This document shows, in pieces, positions 48,610 through 60,700 of a DNA stretch of 64,000 nucleotides (within the stretch, counting starts at the first letter, position 1; every line of letters begins with the position of its first letter). The translations under genes and the position numbers were made by a program. Source of the DNA: Azolla pinnata (Eukaryota > Streptophyta > Polypodiopsida > Salviniales > Salviniaceae); contig JBBBWG010002781.1 in the NCBI GenBank assembly GCA_037176905.1, forward strand, positions 1 to 64,000. The letters run 5' to 3'. Under the pieces are notes generated by a model that was given only the letters and a program-made list of their open reading frames with translations, was not told where the DNA came from and did no database searches.

Positions 48610-51600
48610 ATGGAAGAAAATGAAGGTCTAGAAGTTGATGACAAAGCTTCTCCTGCTGCTGCCTCCGTCGATGACCATGGCTTGTCTGCAATTCCCCAAG
48701 TAAGTGCTAAAACTTCTAGTATCATTTCACAACGAAAAATCCTGCAGTCTTCATGGATACAAAGATTAAAGCCATTTGGTGGCTCTGATCGGAGAAAAGA
48801 GGAAGAATCTATAGCCTCACAAGGTCACGTGTGGACTCATTTTAGCAAGGATTTCAGCAGTTCTGGAAAACGAATAAACAAGTCCTCAAATCACTCTTCA
48901 TCATCCCTCCCTGATGGAGCTCCATCTCAGACTAAACAATCAAGAGGCAAAGCAATAAACTTTCCTAGAGTCTTTTCTAGCAACCCTGTTATTCCATTTG
49001 TTCCTTTGGATGAGAACTTGGAGAAATCTTTACACCATGGAAGCTCAGCTTCATCCTGGGCGTCGGATGGGCTGGTCTCCCAGAGTGCGAAACTTGTAAG
49101 GAAGGAAGAAATCTGTTGTCATGGAGAATCTTCTGGAGATCCAGTCATTCCATCCGTTCCTTTCGAGGAAATACACTCTCACAGAGGCGATTCTGGAAAT
49201 TGTATGATTCCACATGTTCCCTTGGAAGGGAATGCCTCCCTTAGCAGTGCAGCTGGCCTGAGGACATGGAACCATCTTTCAAGTTCCCATAACAGTTTTA
49301 TGAAGAAACCCTCTAGCTTTACTGAAGTTCTTGTTCCGCAAGAAGGTTCCCATAACAATTTTATGAAGAAACCCTCTAGTTTTACTGAAGTTCTTGTTCC
49401 GAGCTCTCAGAACAAGGAAAGGACAAGTGCAGGGAAGAGTAAGGATCCATGTGAAGACTTGTACACAGGGGCATGCAAATCAGAAGACTCTTCCACTCTT
49501 CCTTTGCCACAGGGAACCACATGTGATAAGAATACCTCTACAGCTATGGAGGGAGGAAGTGCTGGATGTCGATATCCCCTTCAACACCCAAACACTATTA
49601 GCAAGGCCATGACAAATCTGAAGAGTGTGTCTGTGCAGTGTGGAGAAAATATCTTCCTTGCTGAAGCAATGCATGGCCAGGCTCCTATTGGTAATAGAGT
49701 CCAAGGCAATGATGACAAACAACGGCATTTTCTCGAAGAGCCTAGTCGACATACTGATAAGGTACCGCCCTCTGAATCTGCATCTTGTACAGACTTGAGT
49801 ACACCGATACAGCAACCTCAGGAACATGGAGAGGTTCATATTGGTAATGTAGATGAAGCGAAACAACTGTGTTTTCTTGACGAGCCTCATCTGCATGCTG
49901 ATAAGGTACCACCCTCTGAATCTGCTTCCTGTACAGACTTTAGTACATCAATACCACAGCCTGAAGAATCTCTTGTTATGAAGCAGCAAAACTTGAAAGA
50001 TCCCTTACAAAATTCCTTGCTAAGGAGCAAATATAACTCTTCTATGCCACTGGCCCTCATCCCTAACATAGCGAACAATGATCCGAACAAAAACTTCCAT
50101 GGGGTGAAAGAGAATTTTGGATTTCTTCGATTTCCCCGGAAATCAAGTTCAAGGCTCTATGATAACTCAAACAATGATAGAAATATGGAAAATGACAGCG
50201 CTGTCAAATCCGATCCACGCAATCAACTGCAAAATGCCGTAGAAACATGTTCTGTAGGTACTAGTATCATTGGAGGATTCACAAACCAAGATACACGTGG
50301 ACCAGGTAGCAGAAGTGACAGAAATCGTAGCTGGAGAAATAATAAATTCTTCAGTGATGATGTACTAGCTGCCACGGCACTATTTACTGATGAACCATCT
50401 TTGAAAGAAGGTCCAACAAGGTTTCTTGATCTCTTCTTTCTGTTCATTTATTCTCATTAGGGCAAGTTGTATTTTTTCATCTAGTCTCTCTGCTGTTTAA
50501 TCTTTGAATCTGATAGTAGGCTGATGTTAGTTTTGTTTCTCTTTATATGTAACGATAATGATAGGCTCACCTTACCAAAAAACCATCCTGGTGACTATTG
50601 GAGTGAGTGGATGAAAATTTGGGAGAAATCAACAACACCCATGAAACATGATGTGATCAACGTAGAAACAGAAATTTTGCAGGCGGGTCATATTATACCA
50701 GAGTATCGCAAACCCAATCCCAAAACACCTGATATCATCCTTGATGGAGAGAATCTGGGACAGTTTTCAACTTCTAATGAACAAATGTATGGAAAGCAGT
50801 CAACTGATTTTCCCCAACGAAATGATGCAATTCTTAGTCCGACAGAGAAAAGAGGACATTTCTTTTGCCAAGGTATTGGTTCAGTTTTTTTAGTTAGTCA
50901 CACTTATAAAATACGGAAAAGCTCATTGTAAAGTGATCTAAATCACAAATGATACTTAAGATTAGGGTTTATGTGATAATTTTCCAGGAGCAAGTGGAAG
51001 TGGGAGATCTAAGATTGGAGACCTTGTAAGATCTGGCTCTTGGCATTTGCATACTTTCTTGTATCTGCTATAAGTTCTTCTTTTTCTTCCTCTTCTTCTT
51101 CTTCTTCTTTTCTGTATCTTCAAAACATGGTAGTTACGAATATACTCATAATTAATGCACAACATAATTGTTCTGGTAAAATAGTTTGTCAAGTGAAAAC
51201 CAAGTCTTTGAAGGAAATAACAACAAAAGGCACCTTTTCAGGGTGGAAAGACATCAATTTCTACCTCCAGCTTCCCCTAATGGATGATTACATCAATTAT
51301 TCAACTTCTTATTAACGATTCCACACATCTGCTAGGCACACTTTTAGTTCACTAAATCTTCATTGATACATTAAGTAGGGGCCGTTCCCGCTTATTTAGG
51401 CATTTTCTGAGTTTCTACTGAGATTAGGTCATGTCATTCCTACAGGGTTTAGTGGGTATTATTTCAGTATTATATTGTGTGATGCATACTCAGGTTAGTG
51501 TATAAAGATCTTAATCTGTTTCTTGGGGGAAACCAGGTCTATGTTTTCTAGTATAAAGGGATAAAAACACATGTGAATGACATGCTTTGAGTCCTATATG

Positions 51601-52470
51601 ATGTGTTTAAGGGTAGTTTATGCTACTGAAATCTAGTTCTGCTTTGATGCAAAAGAAAATTGTGTGTCTCAACAACCCCGTGCGTGAGAAATTACGTTGT
51701 TATCACCTTGGGAAGATGAAACAAATAATCAGAAACATAACATTTAAACATTTAGAATCTCCCAAAACCTGCTACAAGTTAAGCTGAATGAAGTGCTACA
51801 AGTCATAACATTTGACCTTCATGTTGATGTACTTATTGATCTAAAAATTTTAATATTTTGAATGAAATTGGTGTATGCTTGGTTCATGTCCTTAGATTAT
51901 TAGGGTTGATCATATTTGCAGGAATGGGAACAGAGAATTACGTCTAATCTCCAGAAATCTTACACCATTAAGGATTTATCAAAGCATCCTGGGGGACAGG
52001 CCTGGATTAGACGATGGTGCTCTTCCACAAGCATAGCTGAAGGAACAGACAAGATTGGATCATTCATTGTTACCAATGATGGAAATTCAAGCTTAAACTT
52101 AAACAGCTTAATTGAGAGATCAAACCATAAAGCAAGTCAAAATGTAAACATTTCTGAATCAAAAGACATTTCTAATACAAGTAAGAAGCCTGTGAAAGTT
52201 CCAACAAAACATACTGGTTCAACGTCCACAAGGCAAGCCCATCAAGTAGTGATTCCAGCTTACACCAGCAATGTTTCAGAATTAGGTGATTTTGTGAGAT
52301 CTAAAGCAGGTCAAGCTATGGCCATGGTTGGCAATACAGCTAGCATAGCTACCTTGTTACAGAGAAATGACACGCTCTCTGTTTGGACGTGTGATATCAC
52401 AACTCCCGAGATGGAGAGTGGCAATGATTTTACTGACGGCAAGTTTCACTTGGATATGGAAGATTTTTGA
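48610..52470 (+). CDS. 901-residue low-complexity plant protein, possibly PCH1/PCHL-like, 4 exons
   Basis: Exons 48610-50420, 50565-50872, 50988-51025 and 51922-52470 join in frame at GT-AG sites. The start is the first ATG (MEENEGLEVDD); an upstream in-frame GTG is ignored. The protein is mostly Ser/Asn-rich and probably disordered. Features: SWIQRLKPFGG near residue 50, three VIPxVP-type motifs (about 120-205), a tandem SFMKKPSSFTEVLVP repeat (about 235-262), a duplicated DKVPPSESASCTD block, DYWSEWMKIWEK at the start of exon 2, and HPGGQAWIRRWC at about 741-752. The N-terminal Trp motif, disordered middle and conserved C-terminal block remind me of plant PCH1/PCHL (At2g16365-type) phytochrome-binding proteins that act in photoperiodic growth. 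This is from memory and weak. No enzymatic domain is visible. Confidence 0.7.
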
Positions 52471-54564
52471 TTCTCTGGAGTACAATCATTATGTTTCCTG
52501 GGAAGAGGCTTAGTTTGACATAGCTCTTTATATTGAGGCAGTTTTTGAAGCCTGATCAGGTAATTGAGTTTGATATTGTCTGTTTGTGCATTAGTTTGTG
52601 AAAGCATTGCTTAAAAGAGCTTTTCATAATTATGGATCCTTTTTGCCTACAGGAAGTTGTGCATTTGGTTGGAATCACAGCTTCAAGAAGAGTTGTAAAT
52701 TTGATTCTTTTGTTCTTTTTCGAGCTTTTAAAGAACACAAATCCAGCATTCAAAATAAAGTGGGTTTGTAAAGATCAGAAGAAGGTAGGATTACGATGTA
52801 TATTGAGGAAAGGTATTGAAATTCATTTGTAGGGTATATATTCGATTGGGAAGATGAAGTCTCGATGACTGAAGCTGGAAGCAGTTGGTCGATTGAGGAT
52901 CGCGTGTTTCACAAGAAATGGATATGTAATGGGTGTACTGTATTCAGGTCTGCTGTCTTATTTACAGTCCTAGCATGATCGGGCTAGGCAATTGATTATT
53001 TGTCATGTCATTATGGAGCAAATATTGGCTTTTATGGTGATTTAAAGCGTCTTGTGAGCCTGATATCGTAAAGAAGATATTTTCGACACGTCACGAATGG
53101 GAAAGATCCAGTTGACTGAAGTGGCCAATGGTTCCAAACACTTCATCTTCCAAACTGGCGTCTTTCAAATCCTTTTGGCTATCTTTTAGATCCGCGACAT
53201 TTTTTGATGGACACAGTGATTGTAATGGTTCAGGTTCGAAGATGATGACTCATCTTGTATTTGTGGTACAGATTGCCTTCAAAAATGGCCGCGTCGAATT
53301 ATAACCCACCACCCTTTTTAGCTTTCTGATTTTGCTATATTTGCTGAAACATAAGAGTCTACTGCAATAGGTCATCGAAGAGTAGATTTGTTGCTGAGAA
53401 CAGCTTGCAGCTGGTAGGATGGAAGCATGCCGTATTGATGAAAGCATAGTGGGCCGTTCCATGAGTTCATCCTAGCTAATTCCCAATTGTGATAGAAGGA
53501 GCTTTGCTAGAAGGAGCTTTGCATTGCTGCTGGGTAGTATATGCAAAATCCGTGAGCTACTGCCACAAGTTCTTACATTGGGAAAGAAACCTGGAGTCGC
53601 TAGAAAGATGGTTAGTAGGAAGTGTCATTTTGCTCTGCTAACAATACCTCATTTCATGAAATCGCAATACACGGAAAAGATATATATATATATATATATA
53701 TATTCTTATTCCACCATGTATGTTTTGATCAATTCCACCGTATCAAATTTGACAACAATGGTACAAATATTGTATCATAATTTGCACGGTGAATATGGAG
53801 TCGATGTTGTGCCCAGAGTCGGAAAGTTACAAAGCTCATTACGTCAAAATCGTATTGCCAACTGTCCGCCAGTTATTGATGCAATTGGAAATCGTTAGTG
53901 CCACAATGATTTCGCACTAAAATACAGCAGATTATAGCTGTACAATTAATATACGATTACTACGTCTACCTGAATACTATTATGCTCCTCAAAAATACAC
54001 ATTGAGAAGCCAGAAATTAACATCGACTTATGCCAGTATGACCCATGAAAGATTTTCAGTTTTTATCAAGAACATTTCGAATTTTATCAAGAACAAATTC
54101 AACAGCTCCTGGTCGAAGTTAGACCATGTGTGTGCAAACAACGCATAGAAAGATACCACCATTTATAGGGAAAGGTTTTGCATTTACATTTCATGAATGG
54201 ATGCCTAGAGACAGGAAAAATGTGAAAGCCAATGCGTTACTGAATTTTTGTTCACACAATATCACACCACTAAATGAAAGAAAACAACATTATTCACCAA
54301 AAACCTTCTCAAGGCCCAAGGAATCGCAGCTTCGTCGAAAATGGTTCTACTTTCTCAACCAACAGCCATAGCTCGTGCCTCTGAGAAAGCCATGATCAAT
54401 GATGGTAGTAAACATCAACCAGGTTTCACCACCCAACACTTGGTATCCCTATTCATTTTTCCATACAGTTTCTCACCACCGCACGCCCATATAATGCTTG
54501 GGTTCACACTTCTTTGGAGTCTATAATTGTCAGCATGAATTTGTTCAAGACAACACAGTTTACT
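52471..54564. other. intergenic spacer, nothing recognised
   Basis: Probably contains the 3' UTR of the preceding gene. A TA run lies at about 53681-53702. Small open frames show no family features. Confidence 0.45.
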
Positions 54565-54888
54565 TCAAGTATCAATTTGAGGTCTACCAGAGTATGCTGA
54601 AGCAAGTTCAAAAGGCATCCTTTCCTCCCTTAGATGTGGGATGATGTCACGCATATCAAGGTGAGCAAACATTTTGTACAGATAATTGGGTATCACATAA
54701 AAAGTATAGTAGCTGACTGACCCATAGAAATGTTCCCTGTGTTGTTGAGAAAACTTTGGATTGAAATGATATCTGTTTATTACCTCTTCTTGAAATGGAA
54801 ATGCTTCATTCACTTCATTGGTAAGGTTGTGGCATGTAGCAGCTTCTCTTGTGTGTGCTTCACTATCTTTTGGATGTATTTAATTAAT
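54565..54888 (-). other. unidentified open exon-like stretch
   Basis: About 107 codons are open on the minus strand, from just after TTAATTAA near 54890 to a TGA at 54565. Composition is protein-like: KDSEAHTREAATCHNLTNEV, then EEVINRYHFNPKFSQQHREH, and a region with REERMPFELASAYSGRP. No start codon or neighbouring exon is clear, and I recognise no family. It could be the last exon of an unfound gene or a gene fragment. Confidence 0.25.
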
Positions 54889-55285
54889 TGTTAAAGAAAT
54901 TCAGATAATAATTTATAAACATATACACATTACATTATATTACACTACACACGTGTATAGATGAGGATGTAGTTATAGATGTCATTACATATACACACAC
55001 TGATACATATAGATATATAGATATAAATAAAATGTTCTCTCCATATATACATATATAGGTATCAACGTATTACCTTTCGTGCAGTGGTGATTACTGACTT
55101 CAGTGATTAGTGGGCAAGTACATTTGTGGTCAAGTTAAATAAGAAGCTAGATGTCTCCATGTGTAAATATACCCATCTAATAAGACATGAATGATGATAC
55201 TATAGTAAGTAGACACATCTATATATGTATTCTCATGTGCGCTATGTTGTGTAAAAATTATATGCATATTTATATGTATACAAAG
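54889..55285. other. AT-rich spacer downstream of the 55-60 kb gene
   Basis: Rich in ATATAC/TATATA runs. Probably holds the 3' UTR of the minus-strand gene ending at 55286. Confidence 0.4.
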
Positions 55286-57025
55286 CTAATATAGGTGACA
55301 GATGGATATTTTCTCATGATCGGCTGGATTGTCAAGGATCAGGAAAGCATTGTTGACGACTAAAGCTCTCACGCGTAAATCCATTGCCTCCTCCTGCTTC
55401 TCCTTCAACATCTTTAAGAGCTGGCCAACCAGAATCAAATGAAAATGAAAGTGAAACTGTGTATCTATGGCAGAAAACAAACTTCATGAAGAAAGTTGAC
55501 TGTAGAAGAAAAAGTGGTTGAGAAAGGTAGTACAGTACACTATCAAGGTGATTAGCATAGATTTCGGCTTTCTCGTCAGCTATTCCATAATCACGCACAT
55601 CCTCCACAGCATACAAATCATTGGCCCCTGTTGGCTGAAAAGGCTGATGAATTTCATCTCTGATTACTTGTAGCATCGACCCTACTCCACCCTCTTTCCC
55701 AATCTCCGGTTTCAATATGCCAGGAATAGTGTGATTGACAGAGAGCTTCATATTTGGATTGATAATGTTAGTGAAGCTGTCGCTAACAGTCTCATGAGAA
55801 ACCTTCTGCTCTTCTACTTCAATGCTAGCCTTAACTTGATCAGCATAAAGCTTAGCTGGAGTAGGAGCTTGCAGCTTTGCAAACATGTTAACACTTCCAT
55901 TAGTAAAAATTCTAGTCCTCTTCAAGTTCCATGTTCAGTCAGCAAGACATTATACCTCATTTTCCAACTTCCTACTCTCTTCTGTTCTTGTTTCAAGATC
56001 AACATTGCTCTCTGTATATGATATATTATCACTCTCGCATTCCAGATCAAAGTGAAAAGCTTTTTCAGAAGCCTCTCTGTGTAAATCTAAATGATGCCTC
56101 TTAGTCCAAATATACAAGATCCTTCGGTTATATTGGATTAAAGCATTACGTTGTTACCGAAGAATTCCAATAGACTTTGTCCTGTCCAGGTGAGAAAGCC
56201 CCCCTGAACTAGCCTTAATGGTATCTATTAATCCATTTCCAACATTAGCCTTGTTCTTTCCAAGGAGATAAATACCCTTAGAATATGTGGCATTGCTTGA
56301 TTTCATCTTTGATATCTTCATGATTAAATTATTCAAAATCAGTTTTTTGTGCGGGATTAAGCATTTTTTATTGTGTTAATATGCAATCAGTTACAGACCT
56401 GATCTACGTTCCTTGTGTTTGGATGAACTGAGGCCGATGGCAGTAAATTTAAATGGTTTTGGAGCTCTCCAGCTGATTCAGCATTTAGCTCCATATTCTG
56501 AGTACCATCATCCTGTGTATGTAGAATAACATATTTCCCACCGACTCTCGTTCTGTCAATAGATATATTTGATCTGTAATTCGTTACAACTTCTTTTCAA
56601 AATCTATGATGTTGGCTTCATAATAGTAATTGTAGCTTAAAGAAATATAGTATGTATACCTTACTGATTGCAGTGATGGAGTTTGCTCAGTAGTATGTAT
56701 AGTCTGACCATTAGCTTGGTGAAATATAGTATCTATAGTCTGACCATTAGCTTGGTGAAATATAGTATCTATAGTCTGACCATTAGCTTGGTGAAGCCTA
56801 TTGGAAGACAGACTAAGGGGAGATTTAGGAACGAGACTCTTCCTTTGTTGTCTACTGTCTTCAGTTAGAGTGATGCATGGCCAGTCCGTGCATTGCCTCT
56901 TTGAGCTATGTGAATAAGATGCATCTGATTCTGCTTCATGAGAAGCATCAAGAGTGTTATTCTCCTTGCTGTATGCAGGTGAAGGACAATCTGACTGCTC
57001 CGTAATTGTGCAGAACTTCCTGTAT

Positions 57026-57120
<95 letters not shown>

Positions 57121-59856
57121 GGACGCAATTAAATAAGAGCAATCACCAAACTTCCATGTATCATGAATATAGCGTGTATCTTGTAAAAGAGAATCCTACC
57201 CTAATATGTGTTACTTAAGAATGGTTCATAAAATAGACAATGTTAATAGGGTTTCTACGTAAAACTATGAACCAGAGGCACGTTGATTATGAGATCGAAA
57301 TATCCAGCAAAACTCTTTTGTTGTATGTCTACACAAATTTTAATATCAACTAGAAGGTAGCAGCTCGATTTGAGTTTACCAGTATATCTCGATAGATAAA
57401 TATAGTGGTGGGAATATGAAATGAAGACAGATAAATGAAGTGTTGCATGCAGGCATACTTTAAGCACCATTACCGTTTTGATTGGGTATTTTCCGGTAGT
57501 TTCTCTAAATTTTCGGCTTTGTACAAATCATGATACCGTTGGAGATGGCAATCAATGTTGGCATTTTCCACTGGTTGGCTAGAAAAACCCAAGATGATAA
57601 TCAAGTTAATGTAGTTACTATTACAAATTTAGCTTGAAAGCAAATTGATTAAGCTTTACCTATCGCTGGATTTCATGCAGGTACCAGATTGTGGTAGTAT
57701 CTTCGAACATCTGCTTTCTTGCAAGGCCTTTGGGAAAACTTTGTGTGAAAATGGAGTTTCATCCTCGGAACCCAGTCTTATACTACAGCAATACCATTTT
57801 TTTTGTTGTTAGATAAATAAGAAGCTGTCATCACAACAGGAAGGAATCCATCACTAAATGGAAATTTCTATTCATAAACACCTACTTTCACTTCCAGAAA
57901 CGGCGCACTTTCCATTTGAGTTGCACAAGAGGCTTTTTCTAACACTAAGCGCCTTTTAACTAAGTTTTGTATCAAATGTAGAAAGCCGGGTTCATATATA
58001 TAGTCACAGAAGTATTAGTAGACCTGATTTCCGATCTTATTTCCTGCTGCTTTACAGTTAAATTAGTTGGTATTACTGTGTCTGACGTGGCTTCCTCTCG
58101 AGCTGAATCTGCCTCAGCTTCTGTTTCTTTTAACTTCTGGTCTATGGAGCCCAGACTAGGCTGGTTTACTCTATTTCTTTGTTTGGAACTCTGCTTCGGA
58201 GATTCCAGCTGCTTTGGGATTAGCGCTTCTATGTTATTATTGCAGTTACTATCCAGCTGATCAAAGGGTATTTTCTCTTTGTTCATGACTTCAATATCAC
58301 CTGCTATAGAATCAAAATATGAGCTTTCAACATTCAGCTATAGCTGCCGAATCCGACAGAATAATGAAAATCAGAACTCATAAGACTTTTGAGTTATCAA
58401 ATTTAAGAATGCCTGACATAGTATACATACATACATATAGATAGATAGATAGATAAGCATATACATATAGATAAAGATATAGATATTAATACAATATTAA
58501 TGATCACCTAAATTTCCTGTCGTATGATCCTCTTCGTCATCTTGCTTTAGTGCCGATTCATCAGCAATGGATGCTGCATCTGAAATGCTACTACTGCTCA
58601 ATTTCGCTGATGTTGAACAGTCCCGACTAGACTCCATGGACATTGTTTGCTTATGAGAAGCATAGGGACTTATATTGCGCCTTCTCTGGGATTTTTCATC
58701 GTCACTAGAGACGGTCATAAGGGATTTCCATTTGTCAGCTGTTTGATCCCCTCTGATCAGATATCTATGACTTTCCTTATCATGACATATCCTTGTATGA
58801 GCCATCCGTTGATCAGCTATTAGATCACTTTTCTGTTCAGTGTGGTTACTCTCCTTTTCTTCATTTCTGCCATCATCATCTTGAAACAGATCATTGAGAG
58901 GTTCTTCTGCCTTTAGGCTGACCGAGCCTTCCTTTTCCTTCTGCAGAGATGTCAACTTGCCGCCTTTAATCGGTCCTTTACAGCTTGGCTTTAGTGTATC
59001 TTCCAAATCAAAATCATCAAATCTAATTTGCAAATAAACGAAGTAATGAGTGAATATTGAGCAGACTCGATTCAATTTTTTCTATCAACCTTTCAGAATC
59101 TTCATCTTTATCTTAATGGACCGAAAAAACCTCATTCAACACAGATCAAATCAAACAAGTCAGCTAATCTGATTCTTTAAACCAAGCTGACACAAGGAAA
59201 TTCCTGGTACTCGATTAATTAGGCCATACCCGTTGACCTCAAAACAGATATTTGAGCTCCCTTTCTTGTTGTTGTCAGTCGTCTTGATCTGCTCGGTTTG
59301 GTTAGGGTCTCCCGCTTTAGGAACAGATCTAGTTCTTGGAAAGTCAAGGTCAGACATGTCGATATTGAAACTTGATAGAGCAGTCAAGCCAGGATCGAAA
59401 TCGAATTCTATGTCCCTATATGAGAAACATTTCATAAGATTCAAGATTCCATAATCAGGAATTTTTTGCGTAAGATTCAACTATGTTAATCCATGCTCAG
59501 AAACATTCTGAAGTAAAGCTTCCATTGTCAGGATATGTCAAAGAAAGAGCAAATAGAAGTGATTTGACCGCAAGTTTAACATACATTTTGGTTAGTGAAA
59601 ATGATTTCTTGTTATTCTTTGACGCTGAGGCTGGCTGATCATCGTGACCATCATCAAAATCTAGATTTGTAAATAGACGTTCCCCAGGCTTCCATGAAGA
59701 CAAGAAGTCATCGCCAAGATCATCATCTGAGATTGAAATAGATTACTCTGACATAGTTAGCTATAAAGATTAACCATAATGTCGGTGGATTGGCGTTTGG
59801 AGGATCTAGAACTCACCAAAACTGATTTTGTTGCCCGTTTTCTGCAGAGGTGCCAT
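55286..59856 (-). CDS. uncharacterised At4g18490-like protein, 13 exons
   Basis: Exons 5' to 3': 59856-59817, 59726-59585, 59415-59230, 59022-58508, 58300-58024, 57782-57660, 57578-57474, 57019-56665, 56512-56399, 56315-56158, 56076-55956, 55874-55539, 55420-55286. All are GT-AG and the frame is kept throughout, giving 868 residues. The N-terminus (DDDLGDDFLSSWK), the acidic ALSSFNIDMSDLDFPR at about 73-88 and FDDFDLEDTL fit my memory of Arabidopsis At4g18490, whose function is not known to me. The long middle is charged, Ser-rich and probably disordered. The C-terminus is a short coiled coil (LLKMLKEKQEEAMDLRVRAL) with NNAFLILDNPADHEKI. The eighth exon carries three 12-residue repeats (HQANGQTIDTIF). 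The second exon could instead run into its intron; the splice chosen fits the homologue. Exon 10 and exon 12 boundaries are the least certain. Confidence 0.78.
57029..57119. repeat. (CT)n(CA)n compound microsatellite beside a splice acceptor
   Basis: About 26 CT repeats followed by about 19 CA repeats. On the transcribed strand this is (TG)n(AG)n placed within about 10 nt of the TATACAG acceptor of exon 8 of the At4g18490-like gene. Confidence 0.95.
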
Positions 59857-60534
59857 GATATTATGGATTATAATTTCTTTGGGATATTACTTCTGCAGGA
59901 AGGAAATAGTTTCTTCGTATATTAGTTCTGCAGAAAGGAAACATCATGGCCCTAAAGAACTTCCATCAGGGAAAGCTTCCTTGACGAATCAAGAAAATGA
60001 ACGGCACCAACACAGCGATAGCAAAAGAAACTAGCTTGAAGCATTGGCAAGAAACATACGCGTTTGCGAATTCTTGAGTTTTCGATTGACTAAGAATATA
60101 TTTCGTGTGATCATTAAAGATGGCCCATACTCAATCAGAACCGTGGCATAGATTCGTGGCGTTAGCCAGCATTCGAGAGGAGAAACAGACGGACAGAAGC
60201 GGAATAAAAGGACGCTTACCTGGCACAGCGATCAGCACTTTGCGTTGCTTGATGACGGGAATGAATAACTACGGGAAACGGGAGCTCGCCTGAGTTCTGC
60301 AGGTGGAATAGAAGCGTATATTAACGGCGCTGGCGGACGAACGCTGGGGCAAGCAGCGATGCCTGGAAAAGCTGCCAAAGAAACCCTGCGAGGCGAGAAG
60401 GAAGTACGCTCTTCTTCTGTGTTCTCCGGAGGTCTGCAGCTCGACGGGGAAGCAATGGCGTTTGAGCAGGAATTCCCTGCAGATCATGGACGCGCCAAAG
60501 AAGAAACTCAGAAAACAAGAACAATCTTGACCTT
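59857..60534. other. probable 5' region of the At4g18490-like gene
   Basis: Spacer upstream of the minus-strand ATG at 59856, with a GC-richer patch at about 60240-60500 that may hold the transcription start. Open frames at 60269-60524 overlap on both strands without recognisable content. Confidence 0.4.
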
Positions 60535-60700
60535 GTTCTTGGTCTTGACCTTGACCTTGACTCTGGGATTGACTTTGATCTTGACCTGGATTTTGACTTT
60601 GACTTGGTTTTGTCTATGTTTTTTCTTTGACTTGGTTTTGACTTTGACCTTGGGCTTGATTGTTGCCCTTGGTTTTGACTTTGACGAGTTCAAACAAACA
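60535..60700. repeat. TTGACC/TTGACT hexamer minisatellite
   Basis: Imperfect hexamer repeat with 13 TTGAC cores in about 150 bp, twelve of them TTGACC or TTGACT. The core equals the plant W-box (WRKY site). The alternating Leu/Thr or Lys/Val frames are repeat artefacts. Confidence 0.8.
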
